Origin: Flavobacteriaceae bacterium
GTDB taxonomy: Bacteria > Bacteroidota > Bacteroidia > Flavobacteriales > Flavobacteriaceae
NCBI GenBank assembly: GCA_018402385.1
Contig: JAGYJA010000003.1
Location: 186,001 to 250,000 of the forward strand
Direction: 5' to 3'
DNA: 64,000 bases
A model generated the notes under the pieces. It searched no databases, was not told the origin of the DNA, and saw only the letters and a program-made list of their open reading frames with translations. Both the position numbers and the translations under genes were made by a program. Below, one piece after another: positions 26,266-35,577 of this stretch; position 1 is the stretch's first letter, and every line of letters starts with the position of its first letter.

Positions 26266-27609
26266 TTATTTAGTTGGTGGTATTAAAATGCGTTCCAGTT
26301 CTGCTTTTTGGACAATGACATCGAGTATTGCCTGTAAATATTCTTGTTGAGCTGTATAAAGCTGTAATTGTGCCTGCCTCAAATCGAAGCTGCTACTAAG
26401 CCCTTCAAAAAATTTGATTTGATTTTTTCGCTCAATGCGTTCTGCGAGGTTTAAATTGTTTTTTGAGTTTTCATATTTTTCAATGGCAAACTGATAGTTA
26501 TTTTTAGCTGAGTTGGCCTCGAGCATTATTTTTTGAACTGTTTCATCAAACTCGGTTTTAGCTTGGTCAAAGGCAATTTCAGCACGCTGCGTTTTAGCAG
26601 TTCTTCCCAAGGAGCTAAAAATGGGAACCTGTAAACTCACCCCTGCTATAGACGATTGAAACCAGCGTTGATCAGCATCGAGGAAGGTAAAGGTGTTGCT
26701 GTTTGCCTGAGTGCCATAATTCACAAAAGCGCTAAGTGTAGGCAGGGCTTTGAACTTTTCAAGTTTTAGTTCCAGACGGCGTTGCTCAGTGAAATTGTTT
26801 GCTATTTTATAGTCAATGTTGTTTTCCAATGTGAGTTCTTCAGCCAATAATTGTAAATCGATGTTTTGAAGAATTAAGATATCTAAACTTTCAGTGAGGG
26901 TAACTTGAGCATTTAAATCAATTCCCAAAGTGATATTAAAAAGTTGTTGGGAAAGTTCCAATACGCGTTTTGAGTTGTTTAGCTGGGTTTCAATATTTGA
27001 AAGCGTGATTTGCAATTGTTCTACATCTTCTTCTTCAGCGAGACCGTTATTGAAAATCTCAGTCGTTTCCCTCAAGTTTTTTTCAAGAGTTTCTTTATTG
27101 CTTTCCAAAATATCAATGTTTTCGCGGGAGAGTAACACCGTGCCATAAGCATTGACCACTTCTTTCCTTACCATAGATGTGGTTTTCTGCTCTAAATTCT
27201 CTGAGTATTCCAAAAAAGTTTTTGACGCCTGAAGTGCAACAATATAAGATCCATCAAACAGTAATTGATTTAAGGTTGCAGTTGCAGTCATGGTCTGAGG
27301 CACTCCAAAAACAACAGGCTCAAATGTACCGGGCTCTCCACCGGTAAATTCTGCCGGAATCAAGCTCACAGGTTGCTTTAAATTATTTCTGTAATCAACA
27401 CCAGCATTGATTTGAGGCAACCCAGTAGCGGTTGTCTCCCATTTTTGTTTGAGTGCTGCAAGCACTTCTCTTTTTGCATTGATGGCTGTGTAGTTACTGT
27501 CAATTGCAAAATTAATAGCCTCTTCTAGAGAGAAACTATATGATTTTTGCTCCTGCGAAAAACTGAGTGCACTTACAAAAATCATGCTCGTTATTAAGAA
27601 GTTCTTCAT
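26266..27609 (-). CDS. TolC-family outer-membrane efflux channel
   Basis: 447 residues. Signal peptide (MKNFLITSMIFVSALSFSQ), then the repeated long alpha-helical pairs of TolC (for instance NIDILESNKETLEKNLRE and NLAERIERKNQIKFFEGL) and short beta segments. It forms the trimeric exit channel of the tripartite pump coded here. Order tetR, tolC, mfp, rnd with spacings of 17, 8 and 6 nt shows a single operon. Substrate not evident. Confidence 0.92.
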   Translation of the reverse strand: MKNFLITSMIFVSALSFSQEQKSYSFSLEEAINFAIDSNYTAINAKREVLAALKQKWETTATGLPQINAGVDYRNNLKQPVSLIPAEFTGGEPGTFEPVVFGVPQTMTATATLNQLLFDGSYIVALQASKTFLEYSENLEQKTTSMVRKEVVNAYGTVLLSRENIDILESNKETLEKNLRETTEIFNNGLAEEEDVEQLQITLSNIETQLNNSKRVLELSQQLFNITLGIDLNAQVTLTESLDILILQNIDLQLLAEELTLENNIDYKIANNFTEQRRLELKLEKFKALPTLSAFVNYGTQANSNTFTFLDADQRWFQSSIAGVSLQVPIFSSLGRTAKTQRAEIAFDQAKTEFDETVQKIMLEANSAKNNYQFAIEKYENSKNNLNLAERIERKNQIKFFEGLSSSFDLRQAQLQLYTAQQEYLQAILDVIVQKAELERILIPPTK

Positions 27610-27626
27610 AGTTTAATAGAGTTGAT

Positions 27627-28229
27627 TTAATTGTTTTGATTGATATATTTCATTAATTCTTTTTCTCCTTTTGTTGTTACAATTCCTCGAAGGTGATATT
27701 CTAAAAACAAATCCACTAATTTATTTGGCGAATAATCATCAAGAGGAAATAAATCCTGATCTTTAATTCCGGTGGCACCTAAAAAATAAAATCTGCTAAT
27801 AATTTCAGGTTTAATACTAGCTCTGTATAACCCCATTTCTACTCCTTTTTTTAGGTTTGTAGTAACACATTCGTGTATATTTGAAAACTTATTGTCATTC
27901 AGCTTTTTGTATATCTTGGGATAATACTTCTGTAATTGATGTTGTGGAGACGCTTTTTCATTTTTTAGCAGTTGTTTAATAAATGTGTTGATTTGGAAAA
28001 GTTCTGCTATTGGGTTTTTATTTTCTGCTCTAATACAATCAATTCCTTCACATACAAAATGAAAAACATAATCTGTTGTAGCTTCTACAAGTTTTGTTTT
28101 GTTTGTAAAATGCTGGTATATAGTTTTTTTTGATATACCCATTTCATTGGCTATATCGTCCATAGTGACGCTTTTAAACCCCAGGTTTAAAAATAATTCA
28201 CTTGCTTTTTCTAAAATTTTTTCTCTCAT
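27627..28229 (-). CDS. TetR/AcrR-family transcriptional repressor
   Basis: 200 residues. The N-terminal helix-turn-helix is clear (LGFKSVTMDDIANEMGISKK through TIYQHFTNKTKLVEATTDY). The ligand domain is unremarkable and shows a Cys at CEGIDCIRAE. First gene of the efflux operon, and an inverted repeat (GGAAACT...AGTTTCC) overlies its own promoter at 28238-28277, so it should repress itself and the pump genes until a toxic ligand is bound. The ATG at 28229 is only 8 nt past the -7 box. Confidence 0.93.
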   Translation of the reverse strand: MREKILEKASELFLNLGFKSVTMDDIANEMGISKKTIYQHFTNKTKLVEATTDYVFHFVCEGIDCIRAENKNPIAELFQINTFIKQLLKNEKASPQHQLQKYYPKIYKKLNDNKFSNIHECVTTNLKKGVEMGLYRASIKPEIISRFYFLGATGIKDQDLFPLDDYSPNKLVDLFLEYHLRGIVTTKGEKELMKYINQNN

Positions 28230-28237
28230 ACGGACGG

Positions 28238-28277
28238 CAAATATATAACGGAAACTTTTAAAACAAAAATAGTTTCC
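28238..28277 (-). promoter_or_regulatory. tetR-tolC-mfp-rnd promoter with TetR operator
   Basis: On the minus strand TATATTTG (28238-28245) is the -7 box; a TTG (28264-28266) lies 18 nt upstream. GGAAACT (28250-28256) and AGTTTCC (28271-28277) are an exact inverted repeat with centres 21 nt apart, covering the spacer and -33 region. This is where a TetR dimer would block RNA polymerase. Binding is inferred. Confidence 0.65.
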
Positions 28278-28365
28278 AAAGTTTTACCTAAAATTAACAT
28301 AGAATATTTATGATGTATAAAAGGTTTGAGGAGAAAAAAGTATTTTAGCAAAAAATATTTCTTGC

Positions 28366-29340
28366 ATGATTCCATTAGACAACTACAGGACTACTTTTCT
28401 CAATTACCTCTCTGAAAATGTAAAAACCAAAGAGCCTCAAAACCTGTATGAGCCCATTTCATACATACTCTCTCTGGGAGGAAAGCGTTTAAGACCCATC
28501 CTCACTTTAATGTCGTGTGAACTTTTTAACACGCCACATAAAGAAGCTATGAACGCAGCCCTTGCTGTTGAGTTGTTTCACAATTTTTCATTAATTCACG
28601 ATGATATTATGGACAATGCTCCGCTACGCAGAGGAAAGGAAACAGTTCATGAAAAATGGGATATCAATACAGGCATTCTTTCAGGAGATGCCATGTTAAT
28701 CTTGGCGTATCAACTTTTTGAAAGTTATGAGGCAAGTACTTTTCAACAGTTGGCAAAACTTTTTAGTAAAACTGCTATTGAGGTTTGTGAAGGGCAGCAG
28801 TATGATGTTGATTTTGAGGAAAGGGACAGTGTCTCAACAGAAGAATACTTGCATATGATTAATTTTAAGACCGCAGTACTGGTGGGTGCAGCAATGCAAA
28901 TGGGCGCTATAATTGCAGGTGCTTCTGCATATTGTCAAAATGCTATTTATGAATTTGGCAGAAATTTGGGTATAGCTTTTCAGATACAAGATGATTATCT
29001 CGACGTTTTTGGTGACCCCAAAAGCTTTGGGAAACAAGTGGGAGGAGATATCATTTCAAACAAAAAAACCTATTTATACCTCACAGCAATGAATGATGCT
29101 GCAGTTTCAGATAAAGAGGAGTTAGAACACCTTTACAGCATACAGCCTAAAAATGCTGCTGACAAAATTGAAGCCGTAAAACAAATTTTTATAAGCTCTG
29201 GAGCTCAAGAAAAAACGAAATTAAAAATTAAACACTACACAGAAGTTGCCATCAGCCTTCTCGATAATCTGGATGTGAGTAAATCTGAAAAAAAGCAACT
29301 CACAGATTTTGCCAATCAATTGATTTACAGAACAGTTTAA
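28366..29340 (+). CDS. Polyprenyl diphosphate synthase
   Basis: 324 residues of the trans-isoprenyl synthase fold. First Asp-rich motif DDIMD at 79-83 (IHDDIMDNAPLRRG), second DDYLD at ~209-213 (QIQDDYLDVFGD), and the Lys-rich first motif GGKRLRPIL. It elongates farnesyl diphosphate with isopentenyl diphosphate, probably to the long side chain of menaquinone, the quinone of Bacteroidota. dxs at 37.8 kb supplies the pathway. Its stop overlaps the end of the convergent barrel gene by 4 nt. Confidence 0.9.
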   Translation: MIPLDNYRTTFLNYLSENVKTKEPQNLYEPISYILSLGGKRLRPILTLMSCELFNTPHKEAMNAALAVELFHNFSLIHDDIMDNAPLRRGKETVHEKWDINTGILSGDAMLILAYQLFESYEASTFQQLAKLFSKTAIEVCEGQQYDVDFEERDSVSTEEYLHMINFKTAVLVGAAMQMGAIIAGASAYCQNAIYEFGRNLGIAFQIQDDYLDVFGDPKSFGKQVGGDIISNKKTYLYLTAMNDAAVSDKEELEHLYSIQPKNAADKIEAVKQIFISSGAQEKTKLKIKHYTEVAISLLDNLDVSKSEKKQLTDFANQLIYRTV

Positions 29341-29879
29341 AAAAAGACTCTTACAAAGGGCAAAAAAGCAGAACCATAAATACTTCTATCTTTATCATAT
29401 AGCACATTATACCGAGCGCCAATTGTTATATTTCCGGTTCTAAAACCAGCTCCAAGAAAAAGTGCTTCCTGAAAAAAATCATCTTTAACATCACCATCGG
29501 TGAATAAAAATGTGCGATCAACCTGTATCCCTTCAAGCTCAGCAGAAAGCTGAATTTCTCTAATGGGATTAAATAATGTAATTATACTCGCGCCATATGC
29601 TGATATTCTCACATCTGGAATCCTGCGTTTATCACTCAAATAGTTATAAGTCAAACCCAACCCGGCACTAAAATATTGATTGAAATTATAAACAGCACTG
29701 GGAGAGATCCCACCCGAAAAATAGCCATTTCCAAAATTGAGCCCCAACCCTCCCCCAAAACTCACCTGCTCCCAAAAATCCTTTTTGGAGGATTGGACAG
29801 ATGAGAGGTCAATTTGACCAAAAGATTTGAAACAAAAAAAAGACCACAAGATGAATAGCAGTATTGGTTTAAATCCCAT
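29337..29879 (-). CDS. Small outer-membrane beta-barrel protein
   Basis: 180 residues. Signal peptide (MGFKPILLFILWSFFCFKSFG), then alternating strands with VSFGGGLGLNFGNGYFSGGI and a C-terminal strand GSAFLPFVRVFF ending in Phe, which is the barrel signal for BAM. About eight strands. No domain with known activity. It is convergent with the prenyl synthase and divergent from sucA. Annotations as a ketoglutarate enzyme seen for such proteins appear to be borrowed from the neighbour and are not supported. Confidence 0.7.
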   Translation of the reverse strand: MGFKPILLFILWSFFCFKSFGQIDLSSVQSSKKDFWEQVSFGGGLGLNFGNGYFSGGISPSAVYNFNQYFSAGLGLTYNYLSDKRRIPDVRISAYGASIITLFNPIREIQLSAELEGIQVDRTFLFTDGDVKDDFFQEALFLGAGFRTGNITIGARYNVLYDKDRSIYGSAFLPFVRVFF

Positions 29880-29944
29880 AATTTAACTTTACTAAATGAA
29901 TCATAAATATAAAAACATTTTTTTAGTATGATTTGGAATTATTG

Positions 29945-29952
29945 TACTTTTG
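29945..29952 (+). promoter_or_regulatory. sucA -7 box (TACTTTTG)
   Basis: TACTTTTG fits TAnnTTTG; the ATG at 29991 is 38 nt downstream. No TTG at the expected -33 distance. A TACGTA hexamer lies at 29977-29982 in the leader. Confidence 0.5.
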
Positions 29953-29990
29953 TCACAATTTATTTGAAACGTTAAGTACGTAGCCATATT

Positions 29991-32759
29991 ATGGATAAAT
30001 TTTCCTTCTTAAACGCAGCACACTCTCAATATTTTGCTGACCTCTATGACCAATATCTTGAAAACCCCGATGCCGTTGAACCCAGCTGGCGAGCTTTTTT
30101 TCAAGGGTTTGATTTTGGCCAAAACGGAAGTTCAACAAACGAATTTTCAACAGAAAACCCCGATGCTTTTTGTGAACCCAAACTAGAAAATCTCGAAAAA
30201 GAATTTCGTGTTATCAAGCTCATTGAAGGGTATCGCAAGCGTGGACACCTTTTTACACTCACAAACCCTGTTCGGGAACGCAGAAAATATGCGCCCACTC
30301 TGGATTTAGAAAATTTCGCTTTAAGCGAAAAAGACTTGGATACCGTTTTCAATGCCGGAGAACTCATTGGTATTGGCGCTGCCAGCTTACGCGAAATTGT
30401 TTCTCACTTAACTAAAATATACTGCCAATCCATCGGGGTTGAATACTCTTACATTAGAAAACCCGAAGAAATTGAATGGATACAAAACTGGTTGCACAAA
30501 AATGACAACCACCCCAGTTTTTCAGCTTCAGAAAAGAAGCACATCTTAAAAAAATTAAATGAAGCCGTTTCCTTTGAAACCTTTCTTCATACAAAATATG
30601 TGGGTCAAAAGCGCTTCTCTCTTGAAGGAGGCGAGAGTTTTATCCCTGCTGTGGACACCATCATTGAAAAGGCAGCAGACATGGGTGTTGAACAATTTGT
30701 AATGGGAATGGCTCACCGTGGAAGACTTAACACACTGGTGAATATTTTCGGAAAAAATGCCAAAGATATTTTCAGTGAATTTGATGGAAAAGACTATGAA
30801 CAAGAAGTTTTTGATGGAGACGTAAAATACCATTTAGGCTGGACCGCAAACAGAGAAACCCAAAACGGAAAACAAATCAACATCAACATAGCGCCCAACC
30901 CTTCCCACCTGGAAACAGTGGGAGCTGTAGTGCAGGGAATTGCAAGAGCAAAACAAGACCGTCACTTTAAAGGAAATCTTCAAAAAGTACTCCCCATTGT
31001 AGTGCACGGTGATGCAGCCATCGCCGGTCAAGGTATCGTTTATGAAGTAGTACAAATGGCGCAGCTTGACGGCTATAAAACCGGCGGAACCATTCATATT
31101 GTGATCAACAACCAAGTTGGATTTACCACAAATTACCTCGACGGTCGTTCTTCAACATATTGCACCGATGTGGCTAAAGTGACTTTGTCACCGGTACTTC
31201 ATGTCAATGCAGACGATGCAGAAGCCGTGGTTCATGCAGCCACTTTTGCGCTGGAATACAGAATGGCTTTTGGCCGTGATGTTTTTATTGATTTGTTGGG
31301 CTACAGAAAGTATGGACATAACGAAGGTGACGAACCCCGTTTCACGCAACCCAAACTTTATAAAGCCATTGCAACACACAACAACGCAAGGGATATTTAT
31401 GCTGAAAAGTTATTGTCTGATGGGGTCATCGACAAAGGATTTGTTTCCCAACTCGAGGAAGATTATAAAAATCTACTGGAAGAAAAACTTGAAAAATCAC
31501 GTCAGCAGGAAAAAACCACTGTGACTCCATTTATGAAAGATGAGTGGGAAGGTTTTGATTATGCAGATCAAGGTATTATGCGTAAAGTCGCTGACACCTC
31601 TTTTGACCTTAACAAACTAAGCGAAATTGCTAAAGTCATAACAAAGCTACCAAAAAACAAAAAGTTTTTAAGAAAAATTGAACGCCTCATTGAAGCACGT
31701 GAAACGATGTACTTCAAAGACAACAAACTGGATTGGGCAATGGGTGAATTACTTGCATACGGATCCTTACTTGCTGAAGGATTTGATATACGCATCAGTG
31801 GTCAGGATGTAGAGCGAGGTACTTTTTCACATAGACATGCTGTAGTTAAAGTAGAGGACAGTGAAGAAGAGATTATACTTCACAATCAAATTCAAGAAGA
31901 CCAAGGTGATTTTTATATTTACAACTCATTACTTTCAGAATATGGAGTAGTGGGATTTGATTATGGATACTCGATGGCAAGCCCCAATACTCTTGCCATT
32001 TGGGAAGCACAGTTTGGTGATTTCAGTAATGGAGCACAAATTATGCTCGACCAATATATTTCTGCCGCAGAAGACAAATGGAAACTTCAAAATGGCCTCG
32101 TGATGCTATTGCCGCACGGTTATGAAGGCCAAGGTGCAGAACACAGCTCCGCCAGAATGGAACGCTATTTACAACTTTGCGCCAGAGATAATATGTTTGT
32201 GGCAGATGTCACGACCCCGGCCAACCTGTTTCACTTGCTAAGACGCCAGATGAAAACCAATTACAGAAAGCCTTTGATTGTTTTTACACCTAAGAGTTTG
32301 CTGCGTCACCCCAAAGTGGTTTCCACCAAAGAAGAAATGGCAAACGGAAGTTTCCAGGAGGTAATGGATGACCCAACAGCCAATGTCAAAAAAGTAAAAT
32401 CATTGGTATTCTGTACAGGGAAATTCTACTATGATTTGTTGGAGGTCAAAGAAGAAACAAAGAGAGACGATGTCGCTTTGGTAAGAATTGAACAGTTGTT
32501 CCCTTTACCTATTGATAAAATGCGCACAATCATCAAAAAATACAAAAACGCAGATGATGTTGTTTGGGCTCAGGAAGAACCAAGAAATATGGGCGCATAC
32601 AGCTTTTTATTGATGCACTTGGAAGAATCAAGAACTTTTAGAATTTGCAGTAGAAAAATGTACAGCGCACCGGCAGCCGGAAGTGCAGTAAGATCAAAAG
32701 CAAGACACATGAAAGTAATTGAAAGTGTATTTGATAAATCATTAACTTTAGAAGATTAA
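29991..32759 (+). CDS. sucA: 2-oxoglutarate dehydrogenase E1 (thiamine-dependent)
   Basis: 922 residues. N-terminal helix (MDKFSFLNAAHSQYFADLYDQ) typical of E1o, which binds E2. The TPP-binding signature includes GMAHRGRLNTLVN, HGDAAIAGQGIVYE and INNQVGFTT. Oxidatively decarboxylates 2-oxoglutarate and passes the succinyl group to the lipoyl arm of E2 in the citric acid cycle. The E2 gene follows 42 nt later. E3 is not in the window, as in many Bacteroidota. Length normal. Confidence 0.97.
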   Translation: MDKFSFLNAAHSQYFADLYDQYLENPDAVEPSWRAFFQGFDFGQNGSSTNEFSTENPDAFCEPKLENLEKEFRVIKLIEGYRKRGHLFTLTNPVRERRKYAPTLDLENFALSEKDLDTVFNAGELIGIGAASLREIVSHLTKIYCQSIGVEYSYIRKPEEIEWIQNWLHKNDNHPSFSASEKKHILKKLNEAVSFETFLHTKYVGQKRFSLEGGESFIPAVDTIIEKAADMGVEQFVMGMAHRGRLNTLVNIFGKNAKDIFSEFDGKDYEQEVFDGDVKYHLGWTANRETQNGKQININIAPNPSHLETVGAVVQGIARAKQDRHFKGNLQKVLPIVVHGDAAIAGQGIVYEVVQMAQLDGYKTGGTIHIVINNQVGFTTNYLDGRSSTYCTDVAKVTLSPVLHVNADDAEAVVHAATFALEYRMAFGRDVFIDLLGYRKYGHNEGDEPRFTQPKLYKAIATHNNARDIYAEKLLSDGVIDKGFVSQLEEDYKNLLEEKLEKSRQQEKTTVTPFMKDEWEGFDYADQGIMRKVADTSFDLNKLSEIAKVITKLPKNKKFLRKIERLIEARETMYFKDNKLDWAMGELLAYGSLLAEGFDIRISGQDVERGTFSHRHAVVKVEDSEEEIILHNQIQEDQGDFYIYNSLLSEYGVVGFDYGYSMASPNTLAIWEAQFGDFSNGAQIMLDQYISAAEDKWKLQNGLVMLLPHGYEGQGAEHSSARMERYLQLCARDNMFVADVTTPANLFHLLRRQMKTNYRKPLIVFTPKSLLRHPKVVSTKEEMANGSFQEVMDDPTANVKKVKSLVFCTGKFYYDLLEVKEETKRDDVALVRIEQLFPLPIDKMRTIIKKYKNADDVVWAQEEPRNMGAYSFLLMHLEESRTFRICSRKMYSAPAAGSAVRSKARHMKVIESVFDKSLTLED

Positions 32760-32801
32760 TACAAACAGTCCCTTTTAAAAGGAAAAAATAACAAGATAAT
32801 T

Positions 32802-34088
32802 ATGGTTTTAGAAATGAAAGTTCCCTCTCCGGGAGAATCCATCACCGAAGTAGAAATTGCACAATGGCTGGTTGCCGATGGCGATTATGTAGAAAAAGAT
32901 CAGGCCATTGCTGAAGTTGACAGTGACAAAGCCACTTTGGAACTACCGGCAGAAGCCAGTGGAATCATTACGCTTAAAGCGGAAGAAGGCGATGCAGTCG
33001 CTGTGGGCGAAGTAGTTTGCTTAATCGATACCTCAGCCGAAAAACCAAAGGGGGACGGAAAGATTGAAACCTACGAAAATCCGGGCGATGAAGGTTCAAA
33101 CGATGAGGATGACGCTTCAAAAAGACTGGACAGGGAATCTGAAAAAAGTCCAAAAACCAGTGATAAAGCTCCTGCAGAAAGCAGAAAGTCAGACGATAAA
33201 AAGTCTTATGCTTCCGGTTCACCCTCACCGGCTGCTAAGAAAATTCTAGACGAGAAAGGCATATCGCCTTCAGACATCCTTGGCTCAGGACGTGATGGTC
33301 GCATTACAAAAGAAGACGCTTCACAAGCATCAAAACCCGCCATGGGAACCCCGGGCCCCGGAAAACGCGGTGAAGAGCGCAAAAAACTTTCCATGTTACG
33401 CCGCAAAGTGGCAGAGCGCCTGGTAAGTGCTAAAAATGAAACCGCTATGTTGACTACTTTCAATGAAGTGGATATGACAGCTATTTTTGCTTTACGAGAG
33501 CAATACAAAGAAGAATTTAAAAACAAACACGGAGTGGGACTGGGCTTTATGTCATTCTTTACGCTTGCCGTGGTGAGAGCATTGGAAATGTATCCTGATG
33601 TCAACTCTATGATTGATGGTGATTATAAAATCACTTATGATTACAAAGACATTAGCATTGCCGTCTCAGGCCCCAAAGGTTTGATGGTTCCCGTAATTAG
33701 AAATGCAGAAAACCTTTCTTTCAGAGGTGTGGAAAATGAAGTGAAGCGTCTGGCCATTCGCGCAAGAGAAGGCGATATCACTGTTGACGAAATGACCGGA
33801 GGAACATTTACCATTACCAATGGAGGTGTTTTCGGCTCAATGTTATCAACACCCATCATCAACCCGCCACAAAGTGCTATCCTTGGAATGCATAACATTG
33901 TTGAACGTGCTGTAGTCAAAAATGGAGGCATCGTCGTTGCACCGGTGATGTATGTAGCTCTTTCTTATGACCACCGTATTATTGATGGAAGAGAATCTGT
34001 TGGTTTCCTTGTTGCAATAAAAGAAGCCCTTGAAAGCCCGGAAGAACTGTTGATGAACAATGAAGTAAAGAAAGCGTTAGAACTTTAA
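32802..34088 (+). CDS. sucB: 2-oxoglutarate dehydrogenase E2, dihydrolipoyl succinyltransferase
   Basis: 428 residues. Lipoyl domain with the lipoylated Lys43 in EVDSDKATLELP, a long Asp/Lys/Ser/Pro-rich linker, a peripheral E1/E3-binding domain (ASGSPSPAAKKILDEKGISP), then the acetyltransferase core with catalytic His in SYDHRIIDGRESVGFL. Transfers succinyl to CoA. Next to sucA, forming a two-gene operon that ends at a strong terminator (34116-34143). Confidence 0.97.
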   Translation: MVLEMKVPSPGESITEVEIAQWLVADGDYVEKDQAIAEVDSDKATLELPAEASGIITLKAEEGDAVAVGEVVCLIDTSAEKPKGDGKIETYENPGDEGSNDEDDASKRLDRESEKSPKTSDKAPAESRKSDDKKSYASGSPSPAAKKILDEKGISPSDILGSGRDGRITKEDASQASKPAMGTPGPGKRGEERKKLSMLRRKVAERLVSAKNETAMLTTFNEVDMTAIFALREQYKEEFKNKHGVGLGFMSFFTLAVVRALEMYPDVNSMIDGDYKITYDYKDISIAVSGPKGLMVPVIRNAENLSFRGVENEVKRLAIRAREGDITVDEMTGGTFTITNGGVFGSMLSTPIINPPQSAILGMHNIVERAVVKNGGIVVAPVMYVALSYDHRIIDGRESVGFLVAIKEALESPEELLMNNEVKKALEL

Positions 34089-34115
34089 ATAAACAAAATT
34101 TTATAGATAATATTG

Positions 34116-34143
34116 AAACCCGAAAAATTACTTTTTCGGGTTT
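34116..34143 (+). terminator. sucAB terminator
   Basis: A perfect 12-bp stem, AAACCCGAAAAA (34116-34127) with its complement at 34132-34143, loop TTAC, followed by T-rich sequence. Confidence 0.9.
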
Positions 34144-34182
34144 TTTTATAAAATCATAATGGACTCTATCATTGAAAAAATG

Positions 34183-34190
34183 TATATTTG
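34183..34190 (+). promoter_or_regulatory. -7 box before the amidohydrolase gene
   Basis: TATATTTG fits TAnnTTTG; the ATG at 34205 is 14 nt away. No TTG at -33. Confidence 0.5.
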
Positions 34191-34204
34191 AGTAAAAAAT
34201 TGAT

Positions 34205-35536
34205 ATGAAAGCACTTATACTCTTTTTATTGTGTTTAAATCTTACATTTCTAACTGATTTAAATGCTCAATCCTCCCAAATTCTCATCAAAGACATCAAC
34301 ATTTTTAATGGCAAGTCAGAGCAAATCACCAAAGCAAATATTTTAATTGAAGGGCAACTCATCAAACAAATTTCGCCTTCCCCATTAACCGTATCTGAAA
34401 ACACCTTGGTAATAGATGGAACCGGAAAATATGTGATGCCCGGTTTAATCGACGCACACGTTCACGTGATGTTTGAGAGCATCCCTCAGCAACAAGCTTT
34501 GTTTTCAGATTTTGCCTTTCTAAATTTATTTGCTGCAAAAGCAGCTGAGGAGCAGTTGATGAGAGGCTTTACAACCGTTAGGGATTTAGGCGGAGGATCG
34601 CTTTCATTGGCAAAAGCGATTGATATGGGCTTGGCTAAAGGACCACGCATTTTTTCAAGTGGCGCTTTTATCTCCCAAACCGGAGGTCATGGTGATTTTG
34701 GCTTACCCACAGATGTGCCCAGAAAAGTCGGGGAACTTTCCTATGTGGAAAGAAATGGCATTGTCTCGATTGCTGATGGTGTTGACCAGGTGTTAATGCG
34801 TTCAAGAGAACAGCTTAGACAAGGAGCTACTCAATTAAAATTGATGGCTGGTGGTGGAGTGGCCTCCAGTTATGACCCACTGGATGTGACACAATATACG
34901 CTCGAAGAATTTAAGGCAGCCGTGAGCGCAGCAGAAAACTGGGGAACCTATGTAACTGTTCACGCTTACACCCCAAACGCAATTCAGACGGCCATTAACG
35001 CTGGTGTAAAATGCATCGACCACGGACAATTGGCTGATGAAGCAACCGCAAAATTAATGGCTGAAAAAGGAGTCTGGTGGAGCTTACAACCCTTTTTAGA
35101 TGATGAAGACGCCAATGCTTATCCCGAAGGCTCCGCAAACAGAGCAAAACAAATTGAAGTTTCTGAAGGCACTGACAATGCTTACAAACTTGCAAAAAAA
35201 TACAATATCAAAACAGCCTGGGGAACAGATAACCTCTTCAACGCTGTTAACGCAAAAAAGCAAGGCAAAAAGCTTACTAAACTCACCCGCTGGTACACCC
35301 CTTTTGAAGTACTTAAAATGGCCACCGCAGACAATGCTGAACTATTAAATTTAAGCGGCAAAAGAAACCCTTACCAAAAAGGAGACCTCGGTATTATTGC
35401 AGAAGGCGCTTATGCAGACTTGATTATTCTTAATGAAAACCCCCTTGAGAACATTCATCTAATTGAAAATCCCAGTGAAAACTTTAAATTGATTATGAAA
35501 AACGGTTTTATTTATAAAAACACAATGAATTATTAA
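34205..35536 (+). CDS. Secreted amidohydrolase (imidazolonepropionase-like)
   Basis: 443 residues with a signal peptide (MKALILFLLCLNLTFLTDLNAQ). The TIM-barrel metal ligands are visible: DAHVHVM (HxH), Lys in LKLMAGGGV that bridges the metals, TVHAYT (His), CIDHGQL (His), and AWGTDNLF (Asp). The C-terminal sandwich carries LGIIAEGAYADLIILNENPL. Family members hydrolyse amide or cyclic amide bonds, including Xaa-Pro dipeptides. Export suggests peptide or amide scavenging. Substrate cannot be told. Confidence 0.85.
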   Translation: MKALILFLLCLNLTFLTDLNAQSSQILIKDINIFNGKSEQITKANILIEGQLIKQISPSPLTVSENTLVIDGTGKYVMPGLIDAHVHVMFESIPQQQALFSDFAFLNLFAAKAAEEQLMRGFTTVRDLGGGSLSLAKAIDMGLAKGPRIFSSGAFISQTGGHGDFGLPTDVPRKVGELSYVERNGIVSIADGVDQVLMRSREQLRQGATQLKLMAGGGVASSYDPLDVTQYTLEEFKAAVSAAENWGTYVTVHAYTPNAIQTAINAGVKCIDHGQLADEATAKLMAEKGVWWSLQPFLDDEDANAYPEGSANRAKQIEVSEGTDNAYKLAKKYNIKTAWGTDNLFNAVNAKKQGKKLTKLTRWYTPFEVLKMATADNAELLNLSGKRNPYQKGDLGIIAEGAYADLIILNENPLENIHLIENPSENFKLIMKNGFIYKNTMNY

Positions 35537-35577
35537 ATGTTTAAATGGGATTTAGTCACTGTTAATAAAACTAAAAA

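Noticed and set aside
29337-29879. Ketoglutarate decarboxylase name for the barrel protein
   Set aside because: The protein has a signal peptide and barrel strands and no enzyme motif; the name likely comes from the sucA neighbour.
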